From NCBI GenBank assembly GCA_042434945.1, contig CP170191.1, positions 496,001 through 560,000 on the forward strand: DNA of 64,000 bases, read 5' to 3'. Below the pieces are notes generated by a model. The model had not been told where the DNA came from. It made no database searches and saw nothing but the letters and a program-made list of their open reading frames with translations. The stretch comes from Escherichia hormaechei_A. GTDB taxonomy: Bacteria; Pseudomonadota; Gammaproteobacteria; Enterobacterales; Enterobacteriaceae. The position numbers and the translations under genes were made by a program. This document shows, piece after piece, positions 1 to 10,057 of the stretch (positions within the stretch are counted from its first letter, which is position 1; every line of letters starts with the position of its first letter).

Positions 1-448
<448 letters not shown>

Positions 449-451
449 GCC

Positions 452-1555
452 GTGCAGGACGAGTATTACATGGCGCGGGCGCTAAAGCTGGCGCAACGAG
501 GACGTTTTACCACGCATCCCAACCCGAATGTCGGGTGCGTCATTGTCAAAGATGGCGAAATTGTCGGTGAAGGTTACCACCAACGTGCGGGTGAACCACA
601 TGCCGAAGTACACGCGTTGCGTATGGCGGGTGAAAAAGCCAAAGGTGCGACCGCCTATGTCACACTCGAACCCTGTAGCCATCATGGTCGTACGCCACCG
701 TGCTGTGACGCACTCATCGCCGCTGGCGTAGCGCGCGTGGTTGCCTCGATGCAGGATCCTAACCCGCAGGTCGCTGGGCGTGGACTTTACCGTCTGCAAC
801 AGGCTGGCATTGACGTCAGCCACGGCCTGATGATGAGTGAAGCCGAGCAATTGAATAAAGGCTTTCTCAAGCGGATGCGCACCGGCTTTCCTTATATTCA
901 GTTAAAACTTGGCGCATCGCTTGATGGTCGCACGGCGATGGCGAGCGGCGAAAGCCAGTGGATCACTTCGCCCCAGGCGCGGCGTGATGTACAACTACTG
1001 CGCGCGCAAAGTCATGCCATTTTAACCAGCAGCGCCACGGTGCTGGCGGATGATCCTGCCTTAACGGTGCGTTGGTCTGAACTGGATGAACAAACTCAGG
1101 CGCTCTATCCGCAACAAAATCTCCGTCAGCCGATACGTATTGTGATTGATAGCCAAAATCGCGTGACGCCGGTACATCGCATTGTGCAGCAGCCCGGCGA
1201 AACCTGGTTCGCGCGTACGCAGGAAGATTCTCGTGAGTGGCCGGAAACGGTGCGTACCTTGCTGATTCCAGCGCATAAAGGTCATCTGGATCTGGTTGTA
1301 CTGATGATGCAACTGGGTAAACAGCAAATTAACAGCATCTGGGTGGAAGCGGGGCCAACGCTCGCTGGCGCATTGCTGCAGGCGGGTTTAGTCGATGAGC
1401 TGATTGTCTATATCGCACCTAAACTATTAGGCAGCGACGCCCGTGGATTATGCTCGCTGCCAGGGCTTGAGAAATTAGCCGACGCCCCCCAATTTAAATT
1501 CAAAGAGATACGTCATGTAGGCCCGGATGTTTGCCTGCATTTAGTGGGTGCATGA
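452..1555 (+). CDS. ribD: Bifunctional riboflavin biosynthesis deaminase/reductase RibD
   Basis: Catalyses two consecutive cytosolic steps of riboflavin synthesis: deamination of the diaminopyrimidine made from GTP, then NADPH-dependent reduction of the ribosyl side chain. The N-terminal half is a CDA-type zinc deaminase with HAE at residues 50-52 and zinc cysteines in the [11 protein letters not shown] stretch near 75-84. The C-terminal half (from about 147) is the DHFR-like reductase. It has 367 residues, the family length. The GTG start at 452 lies 3 bases after nrdR and is the conserved start. It is followed by ribE and nusB in the same direction. Confidence 0.97.
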
Positions 1556-1643
1556 TCTCCCGGCTCGAAAGGGAAGCAGCGCACAAAATATTATGCTAAA
1601 ATCCGCCCCCCTGCGGGGCCATACTCGAACCCGAAGGAAGAAA

Positions 1644-2114
1644 ATGAACATTATTGAAGCTAACGTTGCTACCCCGGACGCTCGCGTCGCCATCACCATC
1701 GCGCGTTTCAACAACTTTATCAATGACAGCCTGCTGGAAGGTGCAATTGATGCACTGAAACGTATCGGTCAGGTAAAAGATGAAAACATTACCGTTGTTT
1801 GGGTGCCTGGTGCCTATGAGCTGCCGCTGGCGGCGGGTGCACTGGCTAAAACCGGTAAATACGACGCGGTGATTGCGCTGGGTACGGTTATTCGTGGTGG
1901 CACTGCCCATTTTGAATATGTCGCTGGTGGTGCAAGCAACGGCCTGGCGCATGTTGCCCAGGACAGCGAAATTCCGGTTGCTTTTGGGGTTCTGACCACT
2001 GAAAGCATTGAACAAGCGATCGAACGTGCTGGCACCAAAGCTGGCAACAAAGGTGCAGAAGCTGCACTGACCGCGCTTGAAATGATTAATGTATTGAAAG
2101 CCATCAAGGCCTGA
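1644..2114 (+). CDS. ribE: 6,7-dimethyl-8-ribityllumazine synthase
   Basis: Condenses the RibD-derived ribitylamino-pyrimidine with 3,4-dihydroxy-2-butanone 4-phosphate to give lumazine, the penultimate riboflavin intermediate. Members of the family form a 60-subunit icosahedral shell. I chose the ATG at 1644, which follows a GAAGGAAG ribosome-binding site and gives 156 residues. A longer frame open from 1548 has no support. [10 protein letters not shown] and the helix around residues 85-100 are family hallmarks. Also called ribH. nusB follows after 19 bases. Confidence 0.97.
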
Positions 2115-2133
2115 AATTAGTAAGGGGAAATCC

Positions 2134-2553
2134 GTGAAACCTGCTGCTCGTCGCCGCGCTCGTGAGTGTGCCGTCCAGGCGCTCTACTCCTGGCAGTTGT
2201 CCCAGAACGACATCGCTGATGTTGAATACCAGTTCCTGGCTGAACAGGATGTAAAAGACGTTGACGTCCTGTACTTCCGTGAGCTGCTGGCCGGGGTGGC
2301 GACTAATACCGCATACCTCGACGGACTGATGAAGCCATACCTGTCCCGCCTGCTGGAAGAACTGGGACAGGTAGAAAAAGCAGTACTGCGCATTGCGCTG
2401 TACGAACTGTCTAAACGTAGCGATGTGCCATACAAAGTGGCCATTAACGAAGCGATCGAACTGGCGAAATCGTTCGGCGCAGAAGACAGCCATAAGTTCG
2501 TCAACGGCGTACTCGATAAAGCAGCACCTGTGATTCGCCCTAACAAAAAGTAA
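2134..2553 (+). CDS. nusB: Transcription antitermination protein NusB
   Basis: Small all-helical RNA-binding protein that pairs with NusE (ribosomal protein S10) on boxA RNA in rRNA operons and in lambda nut sites. It has 139 residues starting at a GTG preceded by AAGGGGA. The arginine-rich N-terminus ([19 protein letters not shown]) and the [17 protein letters not shown] segment are typical. Coding continues from ribE with a 19-base gap, so the two are probably cotranscribed. A GC-rich hairpin with a T-run follows. Confidence 0.97.
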
Positions 2554-2559
2554 TATCCA

Positions 2560-2611
2560 GGCCGGTAGATTCACGGAAGACTGTTCCATGATCGCCGGCC
2601 TTTTCTTTTTT
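2560..2611 (+). terminator. Hairpin terminator between nusB and thiL
   Basis: The arms GGCCGG (2560-2565) and CCGGCC (2595-2600) are followed by TTTTCTTTTTT. The 29-base loop is long, so termination may be partial and thiL may still be reached from the rib-nusB transcript. Confidence 0.5.
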
Positions 2612-2630
2612 ACCTGCTGAGGCATAACGT

Positions 2631-3602
2631 ATGGCATGTGGCGAGTTCTCCCTGATTGCCCGTTATTTTGACCGTGTAAGAAGTTCTCGTCTTGATGTCG
2701 AACTGGGCATCGGCGACGATTGCGCTCTTCTCAATATCCCCGAGAAACAGACCCTGGCGATCAGCACTGATACGCTGGTGGCGGGCAACCACTTCCTCCC
2801 TGATATCGATCCTGCTGATCTGGCTTATAAAGCACTGGCGGTGAACCTAAGCGATCTGGCAGCGATGGGGGCCGATCCGGCCTGGCTGACGCTGGCATTA
2901 ACCTTACCGGACGTAGACGAAGCGTGGCTTGAGTCCTTCAGCGACAGTTTGTTTGATCTTCTCAATTATTACGATATGCAACTCATTGGCGGCGATACCA
3001 CGCGTGGGCCATTATCAATGACGTTGGGTATCCACGGCTTTGTTCCGATGGGACGAGCCTTAACGCGCTCTGGGGCGAAACCGGGTGACTGGATCTATGT
3101 GACCGGTACACCGGGCGATAGCGCCGCCGGGCTGGCGATTTTGCAAAACCGTTTGCAGGTTGCCGATGCTAAAGATGCGGACTACTTGATCAAACGTCAT
3201 CTCCGTCCATCGCCGCGTATTTTACAGGGGCAGGCACTGCGCGATCTGGCAATTCAGCCATCGATCTCTCTGACGGTTTGATTTCCGATCTCGGGCATAT
3301 CGTGAAAGCCAGCGACTGCGGCGCACGTATTGGCCTGGCATTGCTGCCGTTTTCTGACGCACTTTCTCGCCACGTTGAACCGGAACAGGCCGCTGCGCTG
3401 GGCGCTCTCTGGTGGCGAAGATTACGAGTTGTGTTTCACGTTGCCGGAACTGAACCGTGGCGCGCTGGATGTGGCGCTAGCGCATCTGGGGGCGAAATTT
3501 ACCTGCATCGGGCAGGTAATGCCGGAAAGTGAAGGGTTGCTGTTTGTCCGCGACGGCGCCCCGGTTACGCTTGACTGGAAAGGGTACGATCACTTTGGGT
3601 GA
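2631..3602 (+). pseudogene. thiL: Thiamine-monophosphate kinase ThiL, interrupted by two compensating frameshifts
   Basis: ThiL phosphorylates thiamine monophosphate to the pyrophosphate, the last step of cofactor synthesis. The first 216 codons read as normal ThiL ([28 protein letters not shown]). One A is missing at about 3251 (GGCAA where K-12 has GGCAAA), which leads to a TGA at 3279-3281. Reading continues in the +1 frame ([18 protein letters not shown]). It returns to the original frame after one extra C at about 3391, then gives LSGGEDYELCF and ends DWKGYDHFG. Translation as written gives a 216-residue truncated product. The last ~60 residues differ from K-12 (VMPESEGLLFVRDG), so the gene is also a mosaic. 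Single-base changes in short runs fit sequencing error as well as real mutation. pgpA, which normally overlaps the end of thiL, is absent. Confidence 0.85.
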
Positions 3603-3609
3603 GTGTTTT

Positions 3610-3686
3610 GCCGGGTGGCGGCTTCGCCTTACCCGGCCTACGATCGCACTTTATTTGTAGGCCGGGTAAGCGCAGCGCCACCCGGC
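3610..3686. repeat. REP/BIME element between thiL and yajO
   Basis: Two oppositely oriented REP units lie at 3610-3637 and 3661-3686. Each is a GCCGGGTGGCGG...ACCCGGC palindrome, separated by a short AT-rich linker. They occupy the place where pgpA should be, between the convergent thiL and yajO genes. Confidence 0.85.
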
Positions 3687-3692
3687 AAGTGT

Positions 3693-4667
3693 TTACTTAA
3701 ACCCTACCACCGGATGCTGCTGATACGGCGTCTCCAGCTCGGCAATCTGCTCCGGCGTCAACGATAAGTCCACCGCACTCAACAACTCATCCAGCTGTTC
3801 TTCCCGCGACGTGCCCACAATCGGCGCGGCGACACCGCGCTTGCTCAGCAGCCACGCCAGCGCCACCTGCGCGCGCGTTGCACCGATATCGTCGGCGATC
3901 CCGGCTAAGCGTTCGGCAATTAACGCATCGCTGGCTTCTGTATCGTCATACAGGTTTTTACCCACTTCATCCGATACCAGCCGGGCGGTAGTTTCCCCCC
4001 ACGGACGGGTTAACCTTCCGCGCGCCAGCGGGCTCCACGGGATCACCGCCACGCCTTCCTGGTAGCAGAGCGGCAGCATCTCGCGCTCTTCTTCCCGGTA
4101 AATCAGGTTGTAGTGATCCTGCATAGTGACAAAGCGCGCCCAGCCGTGCTGCGCCTGGAGATCGAGCGCCTGGGCAAACTGTGAGGCATGCATGGACGAT
4201 GCGCCGATGTAGCGCGCTTTACCGGCTTTCACAACGTCGTTCAACGCTTCAAGCGTCTCTTCGAGCGGGGTGTTGTAATCCCAGCGGTGGATTTGCAGCA
4301 GGTCGACGTAATCCATGTTCAGGCGTCTGAGGCTGTCATCAATGGAACGCAGGATCTGCGCGCGAGAAAGGCCTTCCGCCAGATCGCCTGACGGGTAGTA
4401 CACCTTAGTGGCGACCACAACGTCATCACGACGGGCAAAATCTCGCAGGGCGCGGCCCACAATCTCTTCGCTGCTGCCGTCTGAGTAGCTGTTGGCGGTA
4501 TCGAAGAAGTTGATGCCGCCGTCAATGGCGCGCTTGATGATAGGGCGGCTGCTCTCTTCCGGCAGCGTCCAGGCATGATTTCCCCGGTCAGGCTCGCCAA
4601 ACGTCATGCATCCCAGGCAAAGCCGGGACACCTTAAGGTCCGTTTTTCCTAATGTCGTGTATTGCAT
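3693..4667 (-). CDS. yajO: Aldo-keto reductase YajO
   Basis: Cytosolic NADPH-dependent oxidoreductase of the AKR superfamily (TIM barrel). It is implicated in ribose 5-phosphate conversion to the thiazole precursor in E. coli, but the physiological substrate is uncertain. 324 residues. The tetrad elements are visible: FFDTANSYSDG (Asp, Tyr), VVATKV (Lys) and LQIHRWD (His). The C-terminal cofactor loop includes GTSREEQLDELL. It ends VVGFK as in E. coli, but roughly one residue in eight differs from K-12 (for example KVYYPSGDLAEG, DDTEASDALIAERLAGI). It therefore belongs to the divergent segment that runs into the end of dxs. Confidence 0.93.
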   Translation of the reverse strand: MQYTTLGKTDLKVSRLCLGCMTFGEPDRGNHAWTLPEESSRPIIKRAIDGGINFFDTANSYSDGSSEEIVGRALRDFARRDDVVVATKVYYPSGDLAEGLSRAQILRSIDDSLRRLNMDYVDLLQIHRWDYNTPLEETLEALNDVVKAGKARYIGASSMHASQFAQALDLQAQHGWARFVTMQDHYNLIYREEEREMLPLCYQEGVAVIPWSPLARGRLTRPWGETTARLVSDEVGKNLYDDTEASDALIAERLAGIADDIGATRAQVALAWLLSKRGVAAPIVGTSREEQLDELLSAVDLSLTPEQIAELETPYQQHPVVGFK

Positions 4668-4729
4668 GGTTCCGCTCCTGCTGTTTAAACAATACGTTTA
4701 AGCATAGCAGGAGCAGAAAAGGGGAGGGA

Positions 4730-6592
4730 TCAGGCCAGCCAGGTGCGGATTTTAGCTTCGATACCGGCGGCGTCCAGACCAATGTCGGCGCGCGCCTCAT
4801 CCTGGGTGCCTTGCGGGATGAAGTGGTCAGGGAGGCCGAGATTAAGCACCGGAACGGCTTTACGGTTCGCCATCAGCACTTCGTTCACGCCGCTGCCTGC
4901 GCCGCCCATAATGGCGTTTTCTTCTACGGTGACCAGCGCTTCATGGCTGGCGGCCATTTCCAGAATTAACGCTTCATCAAGCGGTTTCACAAAACGCATA
5001 TCGACCAGCGTGGCGTTCAGCGATTCGGCGACTTTCGCCGCTTCTGGCATCAGCGTACCAAAGTTAAGGATCGCCAGTTTCTCGCCACGACGCTTCACAA
5101 TGCCTTTGCCAATTGGTAGTTTTTCCAGCGGCGTCAGTTCCACGCCGACCGCGTTGCCACGCGGGTAGCGCACCGCTGACGGGCCATCGTTATAGTGATA
5201 GCCGGTATAGAGCATCTGGCGACATTCGTTTTCATCGCTCGGGGTCATAATGACCATTTCCGGTATGCAGCGCAGGTAAGAGAGATCAAAAGCACCCTGA
5301 TGGGTTTGACCGTCAGCACCAACAATGCCCGCGCGGTCGATGGCGAACAGGACCGGAAGCTTTTGAATCGCCACGTCATGCAGCACCTGATCATAGGCGC
5401 GTTGCAGGAAAGTGGAGTAAATCGCGACAATGGGTTTGTACCCACCAATCGCCAGACCCGCAGCAAAGGTCACCGCGTGTTGCTCGGCAATTGCCACGTC
5501 GAAGTAGCGATCCGGGAATTTACGTGAAAACTCGACCATGCCGGAACCTTCACGCATCGCCGGAGTAATCGCCATCAGCTTGTTGTCTTTCGCTGCCGTT
5601 TCGCACAACCAGTCGCCAAAGATTTTTGAATAGCTCGGCAAACCGCCGCTACTTTTCGGCAAACAACCGCTGGAGGGATCAAATTTAGGCACGGCGTGGA
5701 AAGTGATTGGGTCTTTTTCTGCCGGTTCATAACCACGACCTTTTTTGGTCATGATATGCAGGAACTGCGGGCCTTTCAGGTCGCGCATGTTCTTAAGCGT
5801 GGTGATAAGCCCCAGCACATCGTGACCGTCAACCGGGCCGATGTAGTTAAAGCCCAGCTCTTCAAACAACGTGCCAGGCACTACCATGCCTTTAATATGT
5901 TCTTCGGTGCGTTTGAGCAGCTCTTTAATTGGCGGAACGCCAGAGAAAACTTTTTTCCCGCCTTCGCGCAGTGAAGAGTAAAGCTTACCGGAAAGCAGCT
6001 GCGCCAGATGGTTGTTGAGCGCGCCGACATTTTCGGAAATCGACATTTCATTGTCGTTGAGAACCACCAGCATATCAGGACGGATATCGCCCGCGTGATT
6101 CATCGCTTCAAACGCCATGCCTGCGGTAATCGCACCATCGCCGATTACACAGACGGTGCGGCGATTTTTGCCTTCTTTCTCGGCAGCAACCGCAATACCA
6201 ATTCCGGCACTGATGGAGGTTGATGAATGCCCGACGCTTAATACGTCATATTCGCTTTCGCCGCGCCACGGGAACGGGTGCAGACCGCCTTTCTGACGGA
6301 TGGTGCCGATTTTGTCGCGGCGTCCGGTCAAAATTTTATGCGGATAAGCCTGATGCCCCACATCCCAAATCAATTGGTCAAACGGGGTGTTGTAGACATA
6401 GTGCAGCGCCACGGTCAGTTCGACCGTGCCCAGCCCGGAGGCGAAGTGCCCGCTGGAACGGCTCACGCTGTCGAGTAAATAGCGGCGCAGTTCGTCGCAG
6501 AGTTTCGGTAAACTCTCTTTCGGCAACAGTCGTAACTCCTGGGTGGAGTCGACCAGTGCCAGGGTCGGGTATTTGGCAATATCAAAACTCAT
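4730..6592 (-). CDS. dxs: 1-deoxy-D-xylulose-5-phosphate synthase Dxs
   Basis: Thiamine-diphosphate enzyme that condenses pyruvate with glyceraldehyde 3-phosphate. It is the first step of the MEP isoprenoid pathway and also feeds thiamine and pyridoxal synthesis. 620 residues. The TPP motif GDGAITAGMAFEAMN (around 150-165) and the catalytic glutamate in AIAEQHAVTFAAG (around 370) are present. The protein is K-12-like until about residue 575. The last ~45 residues (ANRKAVPVLNLGLPDHF onward) differ, which places a recombination boundary inside the gene near 4870. First gene of the leftward dxs-ispA-xseB group, lying downstream of ispA. Confidence 0.97.
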   Translation of the reverse strand: MSFDIAKYPTLALVDSTQELRLLPKESLPKLCDELRRYLLDSVSRSSGHFASGLGTVELTVALHYVYNTPFDQLIWDVGHQAYPHKILTGRRDKIGTIRQKGGLHPFPWRGESEYDVLSVGHSSTSISAGIGIAVAAEKEGKNRRTVCVIGDGAITAGMAFEAMNHAGDIRPDMLVVLNDNEMSISENVGALNNHLAQLLSGKLYSSLREGGKKVFSGVPPIKELLKRTEEHIKGMVVPGTLFEELGFNYIGPVDGHDVLGLITTLKNMRDLKGPQFLHIMTKKGRGYEPAEKDPITFHAVPKFDPSSGCLPKSSGGLPSYSKIFGDWLCETAAKDNKLMAITPAMREGSGMVEFSRKFPDRYFDVAIAEQHAVTFAAGLAIGGYKPIVAIYSTFLQRAYDQVLHDVAIQKLPVLFAIDRAGIVGADGQTHQGAFDLSYLRCIPEMVIMTPSDENECRQMLYTGYHYNDGPSAVRYPRGNAVGVELTPLEKLPIGKGIVKRRGEKLAILNFGTLMPEAAKVAESLNATLVDMRFVKPLDEALILEMAASHEALVTVEENAIMGGAGSGVNEVLMANRKAVPVLNLGLPDHFIPQGTQDEARADIGLDAAGIEAKIRTWLA

Positions 6593-6616
6593 CAGGGGCC
6601 TATTAATACTTATTGT

Positions 6617-7516
6617 TTATTTATTACGCTGGATGATGTAGTCCGCTAGCGCTTCCAGTGCCGAGGTATCGAGTGACTGTTCAGCCAGTTGTTTCAGCGA
6701 CTGACGGGCATCGTCGATCAGATCCCGGGCTTTCTTCCGGGCTTGCTCAAGACCCAGAAGTGCAGGGTAGGTACTTTTACCAAGTTGCTGGTCGGCACCC
6801 TGGCGTTTTCCCAACGTTGCAGTATCTCCCACCACATCCAGGATGTCATCCTGAACCTGGAAGGCAAGGCCGATGCTCTCTGCATACTTGTCGAGTACCG
6901 GCAGAGCACGACGTCCTTTATCTCCGGCGCTTAATGCACCAAGGCGAACGGCGGCGCGAATCAATGCGCCGGTTTTATGACGATGAATACGCTCAAGCGC
7001 GTCCAGAGGTACGTGTTTGCCTTCCGCGTCTAAATCTAATGCCTGACCACCGCACATTCCGGCAATACCACTGGCGCTCGCCAGTTCAGAAATCATCGAA
7101 ATTCTGTCGCGGTCCGACACTTCCGGCATATCGGCATCGCTTAAAATCGAGAACGCCAGCGTTTGTAAAGCGTCGCCAGCGAGAATCGCGTTTGCTTCGC
7201 CAAACTTCACATGGCAGGTTGGCAAACCGCGACGCAGATCGTCATCATCCATTGCCGGTAAATCATCATGAATTAATGAGTAAGCGTGGATACACTCAAC
7301 GGCGGCAGCGGGTGCGTCCAGCGTGTTTGTGCTAACGCCGAACATATGACCGGTGGCATAAACCAGGAAAGGTCGCAGGCGCTTACCACCTAATAATGCG
7401 CCATACTGCATGGTTTCGACCACGGGAGTGTTCTGAAAGGGCAGTGGGGCGATAAAACGGCTCAGCGCCTGGTTGGCCTGCTTAACGCAGGCTTCGAGTT
7501 GCTGCGGAAAGTCCAT
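6617..7516 (-). CDS. ispA: Farnesyl diphosphate synthase IspA
   Basis: Adds two isopentenyl diphosphates to dimethylallyl diphosphate to give farnesyl diphosphate, the precursor of undecaprenyl phosphate, ubiquinone and heme O. The last is made by CyoE, encoded in this window. 299 residues with the first Asp-rich motif DDLPAMDDDDLRRG and the second FQVQDDILDVVGD. The start ATG overlaps the xseB stop, so translation is coupled. dxs follows 24 bases downstream. Confidence 0.97.
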   Translation of the reverse strand: MDFPQQLEACVKQANQALSRFIAPLPFQNTPVVETMQYGALLGGKRLRPFLVYATGHMFGVSTNTLDAPAAAVECIHAYSLIHDDLPAMDDDDLRRGLPTCHVKFGEANAILAGDALQTLAFSILSDADMPEVSDRDRISMISELASASGIAGMCGGQALDLDAEGKHVPLDALERIHRHKTGALIRAAVRLGALSAGDKGRRALPVLDKYAESIGLAFQVQDDILDVVGDTATLGKRQGADQQLGKSTYPALLGLEQARKKARDLIDDARQSLKQLAEQSLDTSALEALADYIIQRNK

Positions 7517-7758
7517 TACTCATTGTCCGGTGTAAAAGGGGTTAGAGAGGCGTCTTCATTGTCAGACAGCAGAATTTGTACGCGCTGTTCGGCTTGTTGT
7601 AATTTGGCCTGCCCCTGACGTGCCAGCTGCACGCCGCGTTCGAACTCGTTCAGCGCCTCTTCCAGCGGCAGGTCGCCACTTTCCAGACGGGTTACAATCT
7701 GTTCCAGCTCGCTCAGCGCCTTTTCAAAGCTGGCGGGCGCCTCATTTTTCTTCGGCAT
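7516..7758 (-). CDS. xseB: Exonuclease VII small subunit XseB
   Basis: The 80-residue helical small subunit that assembles with XseA into the single-strand-specific exonuclease VII. The hallmark [26 protein letters not shown] begins near residue 10. Its stop overlaps the ispA start (ATGA type). Upstream, 7759-7963 is the divergent promoter region shared with thiI. Confidence 0.96.
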
Positions 7759-7963
7759 AATGAATGTCTGACTCTCAATATTTTTCGCCCCGTCATGGTA
7801 ACGGACTCAGGGCAAATAGCAAATAACGCGCAATGGTAAGGTGATGTGCACAGCAAAGCGATGTTAGTGGTATACTTCCGCGCCTGGATGCAGCCGCAGG
7901 TGTGGGCTGCTGTATTTTTCCCTATACAAGTCGCTTAAGGCTTGCCAACGAACCATTGCCGCC

Positions 7964-9412
7964 ATGAAGTTTATCATTAAATTGTTCCCGGAAATCACCA
8001 TCAAAAGCCAATCTGTGCGCTTGCGCTTTATAAAAATCCTTACCGGGAACATTCGTAACGTTTTAAAGCACTATGATGAGACGCTCGCTGTCGTCCGCCA
8101 CTGGGATAACATCGAAGTTCGCGCAAAAGATGAAAACCAGCGTCTGGCTATTCGCGACGCTCTGACCCGTATTCCGGGTATCCACCATATTCTCGAAGTC
8201 GAAGACGTGCCGTTTACCGACATGCACGATATTTTCGAGAAAGCGTTGGTTCAGTATCGCGATCAGCTGGAAGGCAAAACCTTCTGCGTACGCGTGAAGC
8301 GCCGTGGCAAACATGATTTTAGCTCGATTGATGTGGAACGTTACGTCGGCGGCGGTTTAAATCAGCATATTGAATCCGCGCGCGTGAAGCTGACCAATCC
8401 GGATGTGACTGTCCATCTGGAAGTGGAAGACGATCGTCTCCTGCTGATTAAAGGCCGCTACGAAGGTATTGGCGGTTTCCCGATCGGCACCCAGGAAGAT
8501 GTGCTGTCGCTCATTTCCGGTGGTTTCGACTCCGGTGTTTCCAGTTATATGTTGATGCGTCGCGGCTGCCGCGTGCATTACTGCTTCTTTAACCTCGGCG
8601 GCGCGGCGCATGAAATTGGCGTGCGTCAGGTGGCGCATTATCTGTGGAACCGCTTTGGCAGCTCCCACCGCGTGCGTTTTGTCGCTATTAATTTCGAACC
8701 GGTCGTCGGGGAAATTCTCGAGAAAATCGACGACGGTCAGATGGGCGTTATCCTCAAACGTATGATGGTGCGTGCCGCATCTAAAGTGGCTGAACGTTAC
8801 GGCGTACAGGCGCTGGTCACCGGCGAAGCGCTCGGCCAGGTGTCCAGCCAGACGCTGACCAACCTGCGCCTGATTGATAACGTCTCCGACACGCTGATCC
8901 TGCGTCCGCTGATCTCTTACGACAAAGAGCACATCATCAACCTGGCCCGCCAGATTGGCACCGAAGACTTTGCTCGCACGATGCCGGAATATTGTGGTGT
9001 GATCTCCAAAAGCCCGACGGTGAAAGCAGTTAAATCGAAGATTGAAGCGGAAGAAGAGAAGTTCGACTTCAGCATTCTCGATAAAGTGGTTGAGGAAGCG
9101 AATAACGTTGATATCCGCGAAATCGCCCAGCAGACCGAGCAGGAAGTGGTGGAAGTGGAAACCGTCAATGGCTTCGGCCCGAACGACGTGATCCTCGATA
9201 TCCGTTCTATCGATGAACAGGAAGATAAGCCACTGAAAGTCGAAGGGATTGATGTGGTTTCTCTGCCGTTCTATAAACTGAGCACCAAATTTGGCGATCT
9301 CGACCAGAACAAAACCTGGCTGCTGTGGTGTGAGCGCGGGGTGATGAGCCGTCTGCAGGCGCTCTATCTGCGCGAGCAGGGCTTTAACAATGTGAAGGTA
9401 TATCGCCCGTAA
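7964..9412 (+). CDS. thiI: tRNA 4-thiouridine sulfurtransferase / thiazole synthesis protein ThiI
   Basis: Transfers sulfur from IscS persulfide to tRNA uridine 8 and to the ThiS carrier for thiamine thiazole. The 482 residues hold an N-terminal ferredoxin-like/THUMP region (RNA binding). A PP-loop ATPase follows with SGGFDSG near 184-190. The C-terminal rhodanese domain carries the persulfide cysteine in LLWCERGVMSRLQA near residue 456. Divergent from xseB. The sequence is E. coli-like throughout. Confidence 0.97.
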   Translation: MKFIIKLFPEITIKSQSVRLRFIKILTGNIRNVLKHYDETLAVVRHWDNIEVRAKDENQRLAIRDALTRIPGIHHILEVEDVPFTDMHDIFEKALVQYRDQLEGKTFCVRVKRRGKHDFSSIDVERYVGGGLNQHIESARVKLTNPDVTVHLEVEDDRLLLIKGRYEGIGGFPIGTQEDVLSLISGGFDSGVSSYMLMRRGCRVHYCFFNLGGAAHEIGVRQVAHYLWNRFGSSHRVRFVAINFEPVVGEILEKIDDGQMGVILKRMMVRAASKVAERYGVQALVTGEALGQVSSQTLTNLRLIDNVSDTLILRPLISYDKEHIINLARQIGTEDFARTMPEYCGVISKSPTVKAVKSKIEAEEEKFDFSILDKVVEEANNVDIREIAQQTEQEVVEVETVNGFGPNDVILDIRSIDEQEDKPLKVEGIDVVSLPFYKLSTKFGDLDQNKTWLLWCERGVMSRLQALYLREQGFNNVKVYRP

Positions 9413-9425
9413 TTTTGTGGTTTTT

Positions 9426-9451
9426 ACGTCGCATCTGGTCAGATGCGACGT
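9426..9451. terminator. Perfect hairpin between convergent thiI and yajL
   Basis: The 12-base arms ACGTCGCATCTG and CAGATGCGACGT are separated by GT. T-tracts lie on both sides (TTTTT before, TTT after). A bidirectional terminator is the simplest reading. The flanking GCCGCATCCGACACTAC resembles E. coli intergenic repeat debris. Confidence 0.5.
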
Positions 9452-9466
9452 TTGCCGCATCCGACA

Positions 9467-10057
9467 CTACTCGTAATAATTATAAATCCCTGCCGCCATC
9501 ACCAGTTGTGATGCCACTTCATGGGCTTTTTCACGCCCAACCAACAGGTCGATAATTTTCAGACCAAAGTCGATAGCTGTACCCGGCCCCTGGCTGGTCA
9601 GCAATTTTACCCGTGCATCCCAGACGACGCGCTTGTCCAGCCATTGTTCGGCGGGAATTTTGTCTTTCAGCGTCGGGAAGCCGGTCATATTACCAATCGG
9701 GAAGATATCGTGCGGCACCAGCACGGTGGCTGGCGCGGCGCAAATAGCCGCGACGATACGCCCGGAACGGTGGAACTGTTTAACGGTTTCAACCAGCAGA
9801 GTGCTATCGCGAAAACACTCCGCGCCTTTAATGCCACCAGGCAGCACGATCACGTCATATTCGCCATCAGCCACTTCGACCAGCGGCGCATCCGCCAGCA
9901 GCTTCACGCCGCGCGAGCAGGTAATCGCCAGGTTACCATCGCTGGCGACGCTGGCAGTGGTGACTTTGATACCGCCGCGAACCAGCAGATCGATAGTGGT
10001 GACGGCTTCAGTCTCTTCACTACCAGGGGCGAGGCAAACCAGTGCCGATGCGCTCAT
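9467..10057 (-). CDS. yajL: DJ-1-family protein/nucleic-acid deglycase-chaperone YajL
   Basis: Cytosolic DJ-1/PfpI superfamily protein, a close homologue of human DJ-1. It protects proteins under oxidative and electrophile stress; a methylglyoxal-adduct deglycase activity has been reported but debated. The reactive cysteine is in AAICAAPATVL (about Cys106) and a supporting glutamate is near residue 15. Start chosen at MSASALV (10057), after GGAGAG, giving 196 residues. It overlaps the end of panE by 38 bases, so it is coupled to it. Confidence 0.96.
   Translation of the reverse strand: MSASALVCLAPGSEETEAVTTIDLLVRGGIKVTTASVASDGNLAITCSRGVKLLADAPLVEVADGEYDVIVLPGGIKGAECFRDSTLLVETVKQFHRSGRIVAAICAAPATVLVPHDIFPIGNMTGFPTLKDKIPAEQWLDKRVVWDARVKLLTSQGPGTAIDFGLKIIDLLVGREKAHEVASQLVMAAGIYNYYE

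Noticed and set aside
8357..9460. 367-codon open frame antisense to thiI
   Set aside because: Lies fully over the conserved PP-loop and rhodanese domains of thiI; no plausible start signal.
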